Positions 43,096-52,607 of a DNA stretch of 59,997 bases are shown here, piece by piece. A program made the position numbers and the translations under genes. Location: the NCBI GenBank assembly GCA_934700345.1, contig CAKUXP010000019.1, positions 1 through 59,997 of the forward strand, read 5' to 3'. Position 1 is the stretch's first letter, and every line of letters begins with the position of its first letter. The notes under the pieces are model-generated. The model had not been told where the DNA came from and ran no database searches. It worked only from the letters and a program-made list of their open reading frames with translations. The DNA comes from an uncultured Fibrobacter sp. (GTDB lineage Bacteria; Fibrobacterota; Fibrobacteria; Fibrobacterales; Fibrobacteraceae).

Positions 43096-44991
43096 ATGCT
43101 CGTCGAAGAAGAGAAAATCGACCTTTCCCGCGTCAAGACACATCCACGACGTCTGGGCATCCCCCTGAGACGCTGGGGACGCAATCTGATGTCCCAATGC
43201 CCATTTCACGCTCCGGAAGAATCGTCCCTCTTCTTTTACGATACGCTAGGCTACTGGCGTTACCGCTGCCTGCAATGCGATAGCGACGGTGACCTGATCG
43301 AATTTCTCATACGAACCCGCTTCAACGGTCTCGACGAAAATACGGCGCGCAAGGAAGCCTTAGACTTCTGGGGTGTTTCCGGGGAATTTGAAAACGGTGA
43401 CCCGGAACCGCACAGGCACAAGGAAATCGGTGGCGAAAAGGTCCGCGTCCTGGAAAGTTTTGTCCGCTATTGCCACTGGGCAGCGACCAAGAGCGAATCC
43501 ACGGCGGAATTTCTCAAAGAAAGGGGCTGGAGTCTCGGACAGGCAAAGCTCTACGGCATCGGATACTACAGCGGCGACCCGGAACCTTTTTACAGCTATT
43601 GTCTGCTCTCCGGGCTAGAACGCCACGAAGTCAGTTTTTATCTCGACAACCTAGACGTTTCCCACGAACCGCGCCTCACGATTCCAGCGAGAAATTCCAA
43701 GGGAGTCATCCATTCCGTCTATGGGCGGATTCTCGACAATGCGGGAACGCCAAACTCGGGAGAGGACACCTATATCTCCTACGCTTCCGGACCAATGGAC
43801 ATTCCCTTCAACATCCAGCAGGACGTGGAAAATCCGATTGTCGTCGAAGGGCTTTTCGATGCGCTGACCGCAGATCTCGCCGGGATTCCTGGCGTCGTCT
43901 CGACGATGTACCAGCCTTTTAGCCGAAGCCACCTGTATAAACTCAAAGCATGCGGCGCAAAAAGCATCACTCTGATCCTCCGCAAGGAAACGAACCGCCG
44001 GAACAAGGAACTTCATGTCCGCAAGAGTCTCGAACTCGCGGAATCCGAAGGAATGCGTTTCAAGTCCATCATCTTGCCACTAGGCGAAACGGTCGATACG
44101 CTTGTCCGCAGAAACGGGGCGGATACGCTCCTTGAAAAGATCCGGGATACCGAGGAAGACACCATGCGCACGCACCGCAAGTCCGTACTTCTCCAGGACA
44201 TCCGCGAAAACTTTGCCACGGCGATGACTCGCGAAGCAGACTCCGATGTCGGTTACCGCCTTTTCAATTTTCCGACGCTTTCCCATGCGCTCGACGGCAT
44301 CTTGCCTGGCTACTATTTCCTATCCTCGGAGCCCTTCGGGTTCAAAAGCTATGCGCTATCTTCCTTCGCGCTAGACCTTATCGAGGGAAATCCGGATGCA
44401 AAAGTGATCTATGTCGCACTAGACAGCCCGCGCCGACAGGTTTTCGACCGTTTCGTCGCCATGCTAGCCGGGATTTCCGAAGCGAACGTCCGCAAGCAAA
44501 ACAAGGACGACGCTCTCAACCAAAGCGTTCACTCCGCGACCCAGGAACTCCTTTCCTATGTCAAGACAGAACGGCTCGAAATCTGGGAAGACACGGAAAC
44601 ATTCAACTTCAACACATTCCTCAAGGAACTGCAGAACGAGCTTTCCGAAAAGCAGCAACTGATCCTCATCATCGATGGCATTGACCATCTCCGCATTTCG
44701 GACCGGGCCGACATACCGGACCTGAATGAACGACGTTCCTCGGCGGCGCTCGATCTCTACAAGGATCTGGACATTCCCGTTTTCATCAGCGGATCATGCG
44801 CCAAGGATGGCGATAGAATCATCGGGCCGGGACCTTATCTGCGCGACGCGGATGCGACATTCTGGCTTGAACGCAAGGAAGACGGAGCACTCTGGCTCAC
44901 GGTCAATCTGAAAGGCTCCGGATCGACCCTTTACGAAGCGAACCTCCTCTTCTCGGACAAGTCCTACCGGATGAAAGAAAAAGAAAAATGA
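43096..44991 (+). CDS. Twinkle-like primase-helicase protein with altered active sites
   Basis: 631 aa; AGAGGTG precedes the ATG. A CHC2 zinc finger (Cys35-x2-His38 ... Cys58-x2-Cys61) with CDSDGDLIEFL, a DnaG-like core, then TOPRIM (VVEGLFDALTADLAGI, Glu251). The TOPRIM Asp-x-Asp is replaced by Arg296-Lys-Glu298 (LILRKETN). The C-terminal part follows the DnaB RecA fold: LPGYYFLSSEPFGFKSYAL aligns with Walker A but Phe replaces the Gly before Lys417; Walker B-like LILIIDGIDHL. The order matches phage T7 gp4 and Twinkle. Priming and unwinding are doubtful given these changes. ATGA overlap with the glycosyltransferase gene. Confidence 0.8.
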   Translation: MLVEEEKIDLSRVKTHPRRLGIPLRRWGRNLMSQCPFHAPEESSLFFYDTLGYWRYRCLQCDSDGDLIEFLIRTRFNGLDENTARKEALDFWGVSGEFENGDPEPHRHKEIGGEKVRVLESFVRYCHWAATKSESTAEFLKERGWSLGQAKLYGIGYYSGDPEPFYSYCLLSGLERHEVSFYLDNLDVSHEPRLTIPARNSKGVIHSVYGRILDNAGTPNSGEDTYISYASGPMDIPFNIQQDVENPIVVEGLFDALTADLAGIPGVVSTMYQPFSRSHLYKLKACGAKSITLILRKETNRRNKELHVRKSLELAESEGMRFKSIILPLGETVDTLVRRNGADTLLEKIRDTEEDTMRTHRKSVLLQDIRENFATAMTREADSDVGYRLFNFPTLSHALDGILPGYYFLSSEPFGFKSYALSSFALDLIEGNPDAKVIYVALDSPRRQVFDRFVAMLAGISEANVRKQNKDDALNQSVHSATQELLSYVKTERLEIWEDTETFNFNTFLKELQNELSEKQQLILIIDGIDHLRISDRADIPDLNERRSSAALDLYKDLDIPVFISGSCAKDGDRIIGPGPYLRDADATFWLERKEDGALWLTVNLKGSGSTLYEANLLFSDKSYRMKEKEK

Positions 44992-46187
44992 AACGCCCCG
45001 TCATTGTCGATTTCAACAACTTCTGGAGTCCTTCGGGCGGAGGCGTCCGGCGTTACCATTTAGAACGCATGAAATTCTACGGGAAAAGGGACGACGCCAC
45101 TCTGGTCTTTGTCCAAAACGATTCCAGGACTTTTACCGAGAACGTTTCCGAATCGCTGGTCATCGAACATCGAAAGGCATTTCGCTTTCCGGGAAACTGG
45201 GAATACCGCTTTTTGTGGAAGCAGAAGGACATTCGGCCTTATCTGGAAAAATACCGACCGGATATTATTGAAGTCGGATCCCCATATATCTTGCCCAAGG
45301 CGGTGGCAAAAGCCGCGGAAAACGTTTCCAGGAATTCGATTCTCACCGCTTTCTGGCATGCTGATTTTCCGGTAACCTACGTCCGCCGCTTCTTTGAAAA
45401 ATGGAGCCTTTACAAAACGGCGCGTTTTGCGGAATCCGTCGCATTTTCCTATGCAAAAGCGAGCTTTCGAAACTACCGAAAACTCGAGGCCAGTTCCCAC
45501 GAAGTACTTGACCGCATAGAAAGAAACGGTTTTGCAAAAGACCGGTTGGAATGGATTCCGCTAGGCGTCGATTTGCAGACATTCCGACCGGAAGCCCGCG
45601 ACGAAAGCCTTGTGCAAGAAATGAAAGACGGCGACCCGAACCGCCTCACGATTTTTTTTCCGCATCGGTTCTGCGACGAAAAAGGCCTTAGGCTCTTCCT
45701 TCTCGCCTACCCGATTCTCTGCAAGGAACTCAATAGCGAACCGGCGGTTCTCTTTGCGGGCACCGGCCCAGACCTTCCGAAAGTCCGGGAAGCCGCGAAA
45801 AAATACAGGCATATCCGCTACGAAGGATTTATCGACGGCACGGGCGAGATGGCGAAACGTTACGCAAGCACGGATCTGTCGCTCGCGCTCTCCGGCTGGG
45901 AAACATTCGGGCTTTCCATCTTGGAAAGTCTCGCTTGCGGCGATGCGCTTATCGCCGCATCGACCGGCGCCGCCGCCGAACATCTCCGCGCATCGGGCGC
46001 CGGAGTGCTACTCAAAGAGCGTACTCCGCAAGCTCTCGCCGAGTCCATCATCCAGATTTCAAAAATGAATATGGCCAACCTCAAGAGGCACGCTGTAGAA
46101 TACGCAAAGAAATTCAGCTGGCAAAGCTGTTTCGAACGGCAGCTTTCGCTGTATCATGAATTATTAAAAGGATCCTCCAATGATTAA
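44988..46187 (+). CDS. Family 4 glycosyltransferase
   Basis: 399 aa, GT-B fold. Gly-rich N-terminal loop SPSGGGVRRYHLE (about 14-26), the interdomain LEWIPLGVDLQTFRPE (about 187-202), and the nucleotide-sugar site ALSGWETFGLSILESLACGDALIAASTGAAAEHL with the E-x7-E pattern. It likely builds cell-surface or lipid-linked glycan; donor and acceptor unknown. Start overlaps the preceding stop (ATGA) and its end overlaps the next start by eight bases. Confidence 0.88.
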   Translation: MKRPVIVDFNNFWSPSGGGVRRYHLERMKFYGKRDDATLVFVQNDSRTFTENVSESLVIEHRKAFRFPGNWEYRFLWKQKDIRPYLEKYRPDIIEVGSPYILPKAVAKAAENVSRNSILTAFWHADFPVTYVRRFFEKWSLYKTARFAESVAFSYAKASFRNYRKLEASSHEVLDRIERNGFAKDRLEWIPLGVDLQTFRPEARDESLVQEMKDGDPNRLTIFFPHRFCDEKGLRLFLLAYPILCKELNSEPAVLFAGTGPDLPKVREAAKKYRHIRYEGFIDGTGEMAKRYASTDLSLALSGWETFGLSILESLACGDALIAASTGAAAEHLRASGAGVLLKERTPQALAESIIQISKMNMANLKRHAVEYAKKFSWQSCFERQLSLYHELLKGSSND

Positions 46188-46482
46188 ACACATCGTTCTC
46201 TGGAAACTCAAAGAAGAAGCCGAAGGCGCATCCGCTGCCGAAAACGGAAAGAAAATCGTCAAACTTTTCAAGACTCTCGAAGGCAATGTCCCGGGACTGG
46301 TATCGATAGAATCCGGCGTCGACTTCAACCGCAGCGCAGCGGCCTGGGACATCGGCCTCGTTACCGCCTTCACCTCCAAGGAAGACCTCGACTTCTACCA
46401 GGACTTTCCCGCCCATGTCGCAATCAAGCAGTTCATCGGAAAGGTTTCGACGGATCGCGCCGTCATCGATTACGAAGTCTAG
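46180..46482 (+). CDS. Dabb (stress-responsive A/B barrel) protein
   Basis: 100 aa. Begins MIKHIVLWKLKEEAEG and shows PGLVSIESGVDFNRS, WDIGLVTAFTSKEDLDFYQDFPAHVAIKQFI, the usual Dabb pattern of a dimeric ferredoxin-like barrel. Function of the family is largely unknown. Overlaps the glycosyltransferase stop by eight bases. Confidence 0.88.
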   Translation: MIKHIVLWKLKEEAEGASAAENGKKIVKLFKTLEGNVPGLVSIESGVDFNRSAAAWDIGLVTAFTSKEDLDFYQDFPAHVAIKQFIGKVSTDRAVIDYEV

Positions 46483-46490
46483 ACATTCCA

Positions 46491-47153
46491 ATGGAAATCG
46501 CCGGCATTCTTTTCGACCTATACGGAACCCTGTTCACATACGGCAACATGTCCAAGGCGTTTTCAATCTGGCACCAAGACCTATCGCATGCGCTGAGAGG
46601 CATCGGCGTTTCCACGACCGCGACACAGGTCGCTAGGCTTTGCAAACATTTTTTTTCGGAACAAGTTCCAAAAGAGAGCCGCTACACTGAATATGAAGCC
46701 CGCTTGAAGCATCTCGTAGAGCGCTACGGGGTTCGTCCGGACGAAAACTGGATCAGGCGCACGGCTTCCACATCCATGAACCGCTGGCAAGGATTTGTCC
46801 CGATTCACCCGGAAGCGAAGTTCTTGCTACAATCCTTGAAAAAGAAAGGCATCAAGGTAGGCATCATTTCAAATTTCCAGCATGCTCCCCACGTGCGAAA
46901 AGTCCTGCAGAGAAACGGGATCTTAAAAATACTCGATGCGGTGGTTATTTCGGGCGAAGTCCACGCCAAGAAACCCGAGCCTCGAATCTTTGAAATCGCC
47001 CTGGAAAAGCTCGGCACAAAACCCGAAGAAACGCTCTTCGTAGGAGACGATCCCGAATGCGATATCCGCGGGGCGGCTGCGGTCGGAATACGAACGCGAC
47101 TTTTCCAAAACGGGGCCTCCCTGCTAAAAACGCTAGAAAAGGACATCAGATGA
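46491..47153 (+). CDS. HAD superfamily phosphatase
   Basis: 220 aa. Motif I FDLYGTLF (nucleophile Asp9), motif II VGIISNF, motif III Lys in HAKKPEPRIFEIAL and motif IV FVGDDPECDIRGAAAVG. The helical cap (about 20-95) makes it a C1-type HAD like YjjG/phosphoglycolate phosphatase. The first motif second Asp position is Tyr (DLYGT), seen in many HADs. Small phosphomonoester substrate unknown. ATGA overlap with the GH8 gene. Confidence 0.88.
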   Translation: MEIAGILFDLYGTLFTYGNMSKAFSIWHQDLSHALRGIGVSTTATQVARLCKHFFSEQVPKESRYTEYEARLKHLVERYGVRPDENWIRRTASTSMNRWQGFVPIHPEAKFLLQSLKKKGIKVGIISNFQHAPHVRKVLQRNGILKILDAVVISGEVHAKKPEPRIFEIALEKLGTKPEETLFVGDDPECDIRGAAAVGIRTRLFQNGASLLKTLEKDIR

Positions 47154-48334
47154 ACTTTCCGAAAGCATTCAAAAGCCCTTTCCGGATTATCGGCAAAGGC
47201 GATGCGGACATCCAAAAGAAAATCCGGGAATGTTTTCACAGCCTTTTTTGTGGAATCCCGGAAAGCGAACGGATTTGCTTTCATTTCGGGCAACTCCAAT
47301 ACATCGTCGATATCGGGCATTCGGACATCCGCAGCGAAGGGATGAGTTACGGAATGTTCATTGCGGCGGAACTCGGACTCGAGCCTCTGTTCCAAGCTCT
47401 CTGGGAATTTTCAAAAAAATTTCTGAAAAACAAGCGAGGAGACTTTGCACCGTACTTCGCCTGGCAAGTAGGAATCCGCCAATCCCCGACAAGATTCTAC
47501 AAGAAGGATCCCGGAGCCGCTCCCGACGGTGAAGAATACTTTGCCGCATCGCTTCTTATCGCCGCACAGAGATTCAAGCGCCCGGAATACAGACGCGAAG
47601 CCTCTTCCCTACTCAGGCAGATGGCTCACAGAAAACCGTCAGAAAAGCTCCTGGCAATGTTTCACCCGGAAAATTTCCTGGTCCGGTTTTCGCCCGTCAA
47701 AGGGAACGAATTTACCGACCCTAGCTACCACACGCTCGCCTTCTACCGGTTATTCGCTCAAGAAACCAACGACCCTTTCTGGGAAAGCGCCTATTGCAAA
47801 AGTCTAGCCTTTCTCATGCGCGCGGGCCATCCCGAGACAGGGCTCTTTCCCGACTATGCGGAATTTGACAGTGCACCGAAGCTCACCGAGTTTTCCCCGA
47901 CAAGCGAATGCTTCAGCGGAGACGCCTGGCGAGTTGCCATGAACCTTGCAATGGATTTCAACTGGGAAATTCCGAGTGTCTGCGAAAACGAACGCCAAAA
48001 GGCCCGGACTTTCGAACAAAATTCCATTCGCAAGCTGCTCCGCTTTTTTAGCTCGCATCGTCCAAGCCTTGCCGATTACCGCATCGACGGTTCCGCCTGC
48101 CCGACAGAAGCGCGACCTATCACACCGGGACTCATCGCGATGAATGCGGCAGCAACCAGCGCGCTCGACTTGACCGATTCAAAAGATATCGAACTCGCCC
48201 GCCCGTTTTTAGCGACCTTCTGGAACACTCCGGTTCCCACCGGGAAATGGCGGTATTACGACGGGATGCTCTACATGCTTTCCCTCATCGCGCTTAGCGG
48301 CAGTCCCAATCTCGAAAAAGTCTTTCATCAGTGA
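47150..48334 (+). CDS. GH8 reducing-end xylose-releasing exo-oligoxylanase (Rex-like)
   Basis: 394 aa, no signal peptide, matching intracellular Rex enzymes (about 380-390 aa). Catalytic acid Glu63 in DIRSEGMSYGMFIA, the typical GH8 motif. Asp258 in SGDAWRVAMNLAMD is the likely base. FAPYFAWQVG and GEEYFAASLLIAAQRF are further barrel motifs. Rex removes xylose from the reducing end of imported xylo-oligosaccharides. Start set by the ATGA overlap with the HAD gene. It overlaps the convergent lipoprotein gene by seven bases. Confidence 0.88.
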   Translation: MNFPKAFKSPFRIIGKGDADIQKKIRECFHSLFCGIPESERICFHFGQLQYIVDIGHSDIRSEGMSYGMFIAAELGLEPLFQALWEFSKKFLKNKRGDFAPYFAWQVGIRQSPTRFYKKDPGAAPDGEEYFAASLLIAAQRFKRPEYRREASSLLRQMAHRKPSEKLLAMFHPENFLVRFSPVKGNEFTDPSYHTLAFYRLFAQETNDPFWESAYCKSLAFLMRAGHPETGLFPDYAEFDSAPKLTEFSPTSECFSGDAWRVAMNLAMDFNWEIPSVCENERQKARTFEQNSIRKLLRFFSSHRPSLADYRIDGSACPTEARPITPGLIAMNAAATSALDLTDSKDIELARPFLATFWNTPVPTGKWRYYDGMLYMLSLIALSGSPNLEKVFHQ

Positions 48335-49164
48335 TTTTCCACGGTTTCGGGATCCTGGCGAAGTTCCCTTGCAAGGCGTTCCGCAAAAGGTTTCGCCCAG
48401 CCGCGTTCCGGCGCAACACGGCTTCTTGTTTTCGCAGTAAACTCGTGATAGCTTAAAAGCATCGGCTTTCCGAGACGCGCATCCCACAGAGTCCACAGGG
48501 ATTTCCATGCGAAGCCTCCGCTTTTTCCGAGTTTCGGCAAAATTTTTACCTGGATGCTCACAGGCAAAGTCACATAGCGGACATTGTACCGACGGGAAAT
48601 TTTAAGAAGTTCTTCGCGAAGCGGTTTAGGAACCTCGCGATCGAAAACGGAATAGACTGCGATAGAATCCGTCCGAGCCGCCCAAGGCGAGAGTTCCGAA
48701 AACTTTTTCCCGTCCGCAAATTCCAGCCCGAGCATCTTCTCCAGCGCGCCTCTTATCCAAGCGGAATCCGCTTCGGGAATCCGCAAACCTTCCAGCATCT
48801 GCTCGTGGCGCATTGCCGGAAAATGGATTTCAACGAGAGAATCTTCAAAATGCGCCAAGTCAAAGTCCACGGCGTCTTCACTGAAACTATGGCAAATCCG
48901 GTCTCCATCGGGACATTCCGCAACGATCTGCAAGGCGGGAAAACTTCCGATCGTCGCCGAGCTTTTTTCCAGTTCCCGGATTTTCGGATTCAATTCGACA
49001 AAGCCCCTCTCGTCCAGGATTTCCAGTTCCATCTCGCCGCGCTCACCGCATTCCGTACATGCGGAATCCCCCGCTGAATTTTCCGCGGACCGGTTCCCTG
49101 CACAGGAAACAAGCGCAAAGATCAAAGGCAAACCGCAACCGTTCAAGACTTTTAGAATCTTCAT
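48328..49164 (-). CDS. Hypothetical lipoprotein
   Basis: 278 aa. Signal sequence with lipobox LVSC (Cys21), then a Ser/Gly/Cys-rich stretch with two Cys (CTEC). The mature part has no recognised domain. It contains a predicted alpha/beta region SIAVYSVFDREVPKPLREELLKISRRYNVRYVTLPVSIQVKILP. Overlaps GH8 at its end; divergent from ychF across 45 bp. Confidence 0.72.
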   Translation of the reverse strand: MKILKVLNGCGLPLIFALVSCAGNRSAENSAGDSACTECGERGEMELEILDERGFVELNPKIRELEKSSATIGSFPALQIVAECPDGDRICHSFSEDAVDFDLAHFEDSLVEIHFPAMRHEQMLEGLRIPEADSAWIRGALEKMLGLEFADGKKFSELSPWAARTDSIAVYSVFDREVPKPLREELLKISRRYNVRYVTLPVSIQVKILPKLGKSGGFAWKSLWTLWDARLGKPMLLSYHEFTAKTRSRVAPERGWAKPFAERLARELRQDPETVENH

Positions 49165-49209
49165 GCTCCAAAAATGCTAAATTTGCGACCGATTAGCAAG
49201 GAGTTCAGC

Positions 49210-50310
49210 ATGAGTCTTAAGTGCGGAATCGTCGGCCTTCCGAATGTCGGCAAAAGTACGATTTTCAACGCCATCACCAACGCGGGCGCAGAAGCCGCCA
49301 ACTATCCGTTCTGTACGATCGAACCGAATGTCGGCATGGTGAACGTCCCCGATGACCGTCTGAACGAGCTAGTCAAGGTCTATCATCCCAAATCCATCGT
49401 CCCCGCCGTCACGGAATTTGTCGATATCGCAGGACTTGTCAAAGGCGCAAGCAAGGGCGAAGGTCTCGGAAACCAGTTTCTCACCCACATCCGCGAATGC
49501 AACGCCATTATGGAAGTAATCCGCTGCTTTGACGATGACGACATCACGCATGTCCTCGGAACCGTCGATCCGGTACGCGACATTGACATCATCGAAACGG
49601 AGCTGATCCTGAAAGATCTCGATTCGGTTGAAAAACGTTTCGCCAACGAAAACAAGGCCGCCCGGACGGGAAACGCCAAGGCGAAGGAAAACGTCGAAGC
49701 CTGCGAAATCCTGAAAAAAGGTCTCGAAGCAGGAAAGAGCGCAAGGGAATTCATCGGAAAGAACGGCGACGCGCTTGACGCGATTGTCCAGGACCTAGCC
49801 CTTCTCACCGCAAAGCCGCTTTTCTATTGCGCGAACATCCGCGAAGAGGATTTGGGAAAAGGCAACGAATACGTTTCGCAGCTCGAAGAATTTGCGAAAA
49901 AGCAAGGCGCTTCCGTCGTCATCATCAGCGGAAAGATCGAAGAGGAACTTTCCAAGATGGAACCTGCGGACAAGGAAGAGTTTCTCAAGGAACTCGGCAT
50001 GAAGGAATCGGGTCTCGATTCCGTTGTACGCGAAGGTTACCGCATTCTCGGCCTGCAGACGTTCTTTACCGCAGGCGAAAAGGAATGCCGCGCATGGACA
50101 TTCGAAAAAGGTTCCAAGGCTCCGCAGTGCGCAGGCGTCATCCACTCGGATTTCGAAAAGGGATTCATCCGCGCGGAGACCCTCAGTTTCGAAGATTTCC
50201 GCAAATACGGTTCCTGGAACGCAGCAAAGGAAGCTGGCGTCGTCCGCACCGAAGGCAAGGAATACATCGTCCAGGACGGAGACATCATGTACTACCTCTT
50301 TAACGTGTAA
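49210..50310 (+). CDS. ychF: Redox-regulated ATPase YchF
   Basis: 366 aa from the ATG at 49210 (AAGGAG upstream). G1 GLPNVGKST, switch region NYPFCTIEPNVGMV, G3 DIAGLVKGASKGEGLGN, and the altered G4 of the ATP-binding OLA1/YchF group (NIRE instead of NKxD). Central coiled coil about 130-200; C-terminal TGS domain with TFFTAGEKECRAW, DFEKGFIRAET and YIVQDGDIMYYLFNV. A conserved ribosome-associated protein. Ends in a terminator. Confidence 0.96.
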   Translation: MSLKCGIVGLPNVGKSTIFNAITNAGAEAANYPFCTIEPNVGMVNVPDDRLNELVKVYHPKSIVPAVTEFVDIAGLVKGASKGEGLGNQFLTHIRECNAIMEVIRCFDDDDITHVLGTVDPVRDIDIIETELILKDLDSVEKRFANENKAARTGNAKAKENVEACEILKKGLEAGKSAREFIGKNGDALDAIVQDLALLTAKPLFYCANIREEDLGKGNEYVSQLEEFAKKQGASVVIISGKIEEELSKMEPADKEEFLKELGMKESGLDSVVREGYRILGLQTFFTAGEKECRAWTFEKGSKAPQCAGVIHSDFEKGFIRAETLSFEDFRKYGSWNAAKEAGVVRTEGKEYIVQDGDIMYYLFNV

Positions 50311-50332
50311 AATTTTGCCTAACCAAATTAAA

Positions 50333-50357
50333 AAGCTCCGCATCAGCGGGGCTTTTT
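50333..50357 (+). terminator. Terminator of ychF
   Basis: AAGCTCCGC, loop ATCA, GCGGGGCTT, then TTTT; one G-T pair in a nine-base stem. Confidence 0.82.
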
Positions 50358-50489
50358 TCGTCGAAATTTACCGTTCGAAAAATTTTAGTTACACACTGGC
50401 AGAAAACATTCAAAGCAAGATTTTTTTTACATACGGCAATAAGAATAAAAGTTTATTTTTCTTTCAAAATAATTCTTTAGGAGTGTGAA

Positions 50490-52439
50490 ATGAACCTTTT
50501 GAAAAAATCCCTCCTGGCAGCCGGCTTCTGCGCCTTGACTGCACAGGCTGACGTGAGCTACACCCCAGTCAACGCCAACGCGACCGAAGGTGCCCAGAAG
50601 CTTTACAACTTCCTCGCCACAAACTACGGAGTCAAAACCGTTTCCGGTATGATGACTGGCGACGTTACCAGCTCGACGCTGAAAGAACTTCCCGATGTGA
50701 CCGCATTCTACGAAAAGACCGGCAAATATCCGGCTCTCGTGGGATTCGACTTCCTGTTCGCTACCGGCGTGAAGGCAAGCGATGCCTGGTACCAGAGCTA
50801 CACGCAGATGGCTCTCGAAGCCGCCAAGGACCTGTGGAACCAAGGCGGTATTCCGGCCTTTACTTGGCACTGGAAAGACCCGAGCGATCAAATTGACGCG
50901 TTCTACACCAAGTCGGGCAACGACAAGGAATACACCGAATTTGATTTCACCCAAGGCTTTACCGATCCTTCCTGCACCGCAAATTGCACTTGGAATACAA
51001 GCTCTGAAACTTATCAGCAGCTCGTGAGCGACATCGACGAAATCGCCGATATGTTCCTCGGCTTGCAAGATGCTGGCGTTGCCGCCATTTTCCGTCCGCT
51101 CCACGAAGCAAGCGGCAAGTGGTTCTGGTGGGGCTCCAAAGGCGGAGCCGCTTTCCAAGCTCTTTACAATCTCGTCTATGACGAAATGGTCACCGTCAAG
51201 GGCGTGAACAACCTGGTCTGGGTTTGGAACCCGGAATATTCGAACGATATCGGTTGGAATCCAGGAGCTTCGAAGTACGACGTCATTAGCCTTGACATCT
51301 ATGAAGCTTGGGACTATTCGACCAAGTACACCAAGGCCTATTCGGAACTCTCGACGAATTTCGGTTCGGACAAGATCCTTGCCGTTTCCGAAAACGGTTC
51401 TATCCCGGATATTTCCGTGATGAAGTCCAACAACATCGCATGGTCTTGGTGGATGCCGTGGTACCAGACCTGGGACGGTAAATTCCTCGACCAGACGGTG
51501 GACGCCGTTTGGAAGGCAAACCTCGAAAGCGCTTGCACGATCAACCTCGAAAACATGCCGGGTTGGAATAGCTATACGCTCAGCACTTCTAAAGTGGCTG
51601 CCTGCGAAGCCGGTTATGCTCTCGGCGATCTTGATACCGCTCGCGCTGTTGAAGTCGTCGTTCCGGGCGATACCGCAACGAACGGCTGGCTCCGCGCTTC
51701 GATTTCGACTTCTGCCACAAGCGATACCGCCAAGGGTAACGTGATTATCCAGAGCGCAAGCGCTATCGATCTTTCGACTGCCAGCACGATTACCTTCAAC
51801 GTTTACAACACGAACAAACTTTCCGGCATTTGGTTCACCATCGCATTCCTCGGCAATGCCAGCACCAGCTGGGCATGGGCACAGCCGGACGGTTGCTGGA
51901 TCAATGCGGGCGACTCGACGACTTGCACGATCGATCTTTCGACGACCGCCAAGGATCAGGTTGTCTTGACCGGCACGGATTACACGAGCTTCATGAGCAA
52001 CATTTCCAAGGTCTACATTGAAATCTTCGCAGTAGGCTTCAATGGTGATGTGTACTATGACGCAGTGAAGACGAATACAGGCGTTGTCATCAATACCTTT
52101 GACAATACGGCAGAAAAGATCGAAGCAGAAAAGGCACAGAATCTGTCTGTACAAATCATCGGTTTAGGCAAAGGTTTGGCAATTGAAAAGGTTGCATCCG
52201 TCGCTAACGCAGTGAAGATGAACGTCCAGAACCGTACGCTTTCGATTTCCGTTCCGAAGGCTGGCAAGGCAAACATCGCTCTCTTCGACGTGACGGGTCA
52301 TCAGGTGAAGAGCTTCAACCAGGGCTCTCTCTCTGCTGGCGAACATCAGTTCAACCTTTCCGGTATTCCGCAGGGCAACTACATTCTTCAGGTGAAGGGC
52401 GTAGGCTTCTCTTCGGCTAAGTCGATTCGCATCAAGTAA
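50490..52439 (+). CDS. Secreted GH26 beta-mannanase with C-terminal sorting tail
   Basis: 649 aa. Signal peptide ending ALTAQA (residue 20). GH26 catalytic domain about 22-360: acid Glu206 in FRPLHEASGKWFWWG, nucleophile Glu301 in AVSENGSIP, aromatic WHWKDP and NLVWVWNP. Residues about 370-550 are a beta-sandwich that looks like a carbohydrate-binding module (WFTIAFLGNASTSWAWAQPDG). The last 85 residues (IALFDVTGHQVKSFNQGSLSAGEHQFNLSGIP, GNYILQVKG) match the type IX secretion sorting domain A. Hydrolyses mannans outside the cell. TAGGAG upstream; codon use is more biased than its neighbours, as in highly expressed genes. Confidence 0.93.
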   Translation: MNLLKKSLLAAGFCALTAQADVSYTPVNANATEGAQKLYNFLATNYGVKTVSGMMTGDVTSSTLKELPDVTAFYEKTGKYPALVGFDFLFATGVKASDAWYQSYTQMALEAAKDLWNQGGIPAFTWHWKDPSDQIDAFYTKSGNDKEYTEFDFTQGFTDPSCTANCTWNTSSETYQQLVSDIDEIADMFLGLQDAGVAAIFRPLHEASGKWFWWGSKGGAAFQALYNLVYDEMVTVKGVNNLVWVWNPEYSNDIGWNPGASKYDVISLDIYEAWDYSTKYTKAYSELSTNFGSDKILAVSENGSIPDISVMKSNNIAWSWWMPWYQTWDGKFLDQTVDAVWKANLESACTINLENMPGWNSYTLSTSKVAACEAGYALGDLDTARAVEVVVPGDTATNGWLRASISTSATSDTAKGNVIIQSASAIDLSTASTITFNVYNTNKLSGIWFTIAFLGNASTSWAWAQPDGCWINAGDSTTCTIDLSTTAKDQVVLTGTDYTSFMSNISKVYIEIFAVGFNGDVYYDAVKTNTGVVINTFDNTAEKIEAEKAQNLSVQIIGLGKGLAIEKVASVANAVKMNVQNRTLSISVPKAGKANIALFDVTGHQVKSFNQGSLSAGEHQFNLSGIPQGNYILQVKGVGFSSAKSIRIK

Positions 52440-52461
52440 GTTTGATTGCAAGACTTTCGAA

Positions 52462-52493
52462 AAGAGCTTCTCCAAACGGAGAGGCTCTTTTTT
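52462..52493 (+). terminator. Terminator of the first GH26 gene
   Basis: AAGAGCTTCTCC, loop AAAC, GGAGAGGCTCTT, then TTTT; a 12-base stem with one G-T pair. Confidence 0.85.
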
Positions 52494-52607
52494 GCATAAA
52501 AGGTTCTTGTTCGAAACGAAACTCTTACTGCACAAGACGCGACCGGCATCCGCCTCTCCTCTCGGCTCGCGGTGAGCAAAACTTTATCTTATAACTTTCT
52601 TTGAAGT

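Noticed and set aside
42965..43168. 67-residue plus-strand frame before the primase-like gene
   Set aside because: No ribosome site, no family, and it runs into the primase-like gene in another frame.
50427..52154. Open frame of 575 codons on the minus strand
   Set aside because: Antisense to the GH26 gene, which has catalytic residues, signal peptide and terminator; the shadow has none. The same applies to 52630-53898.
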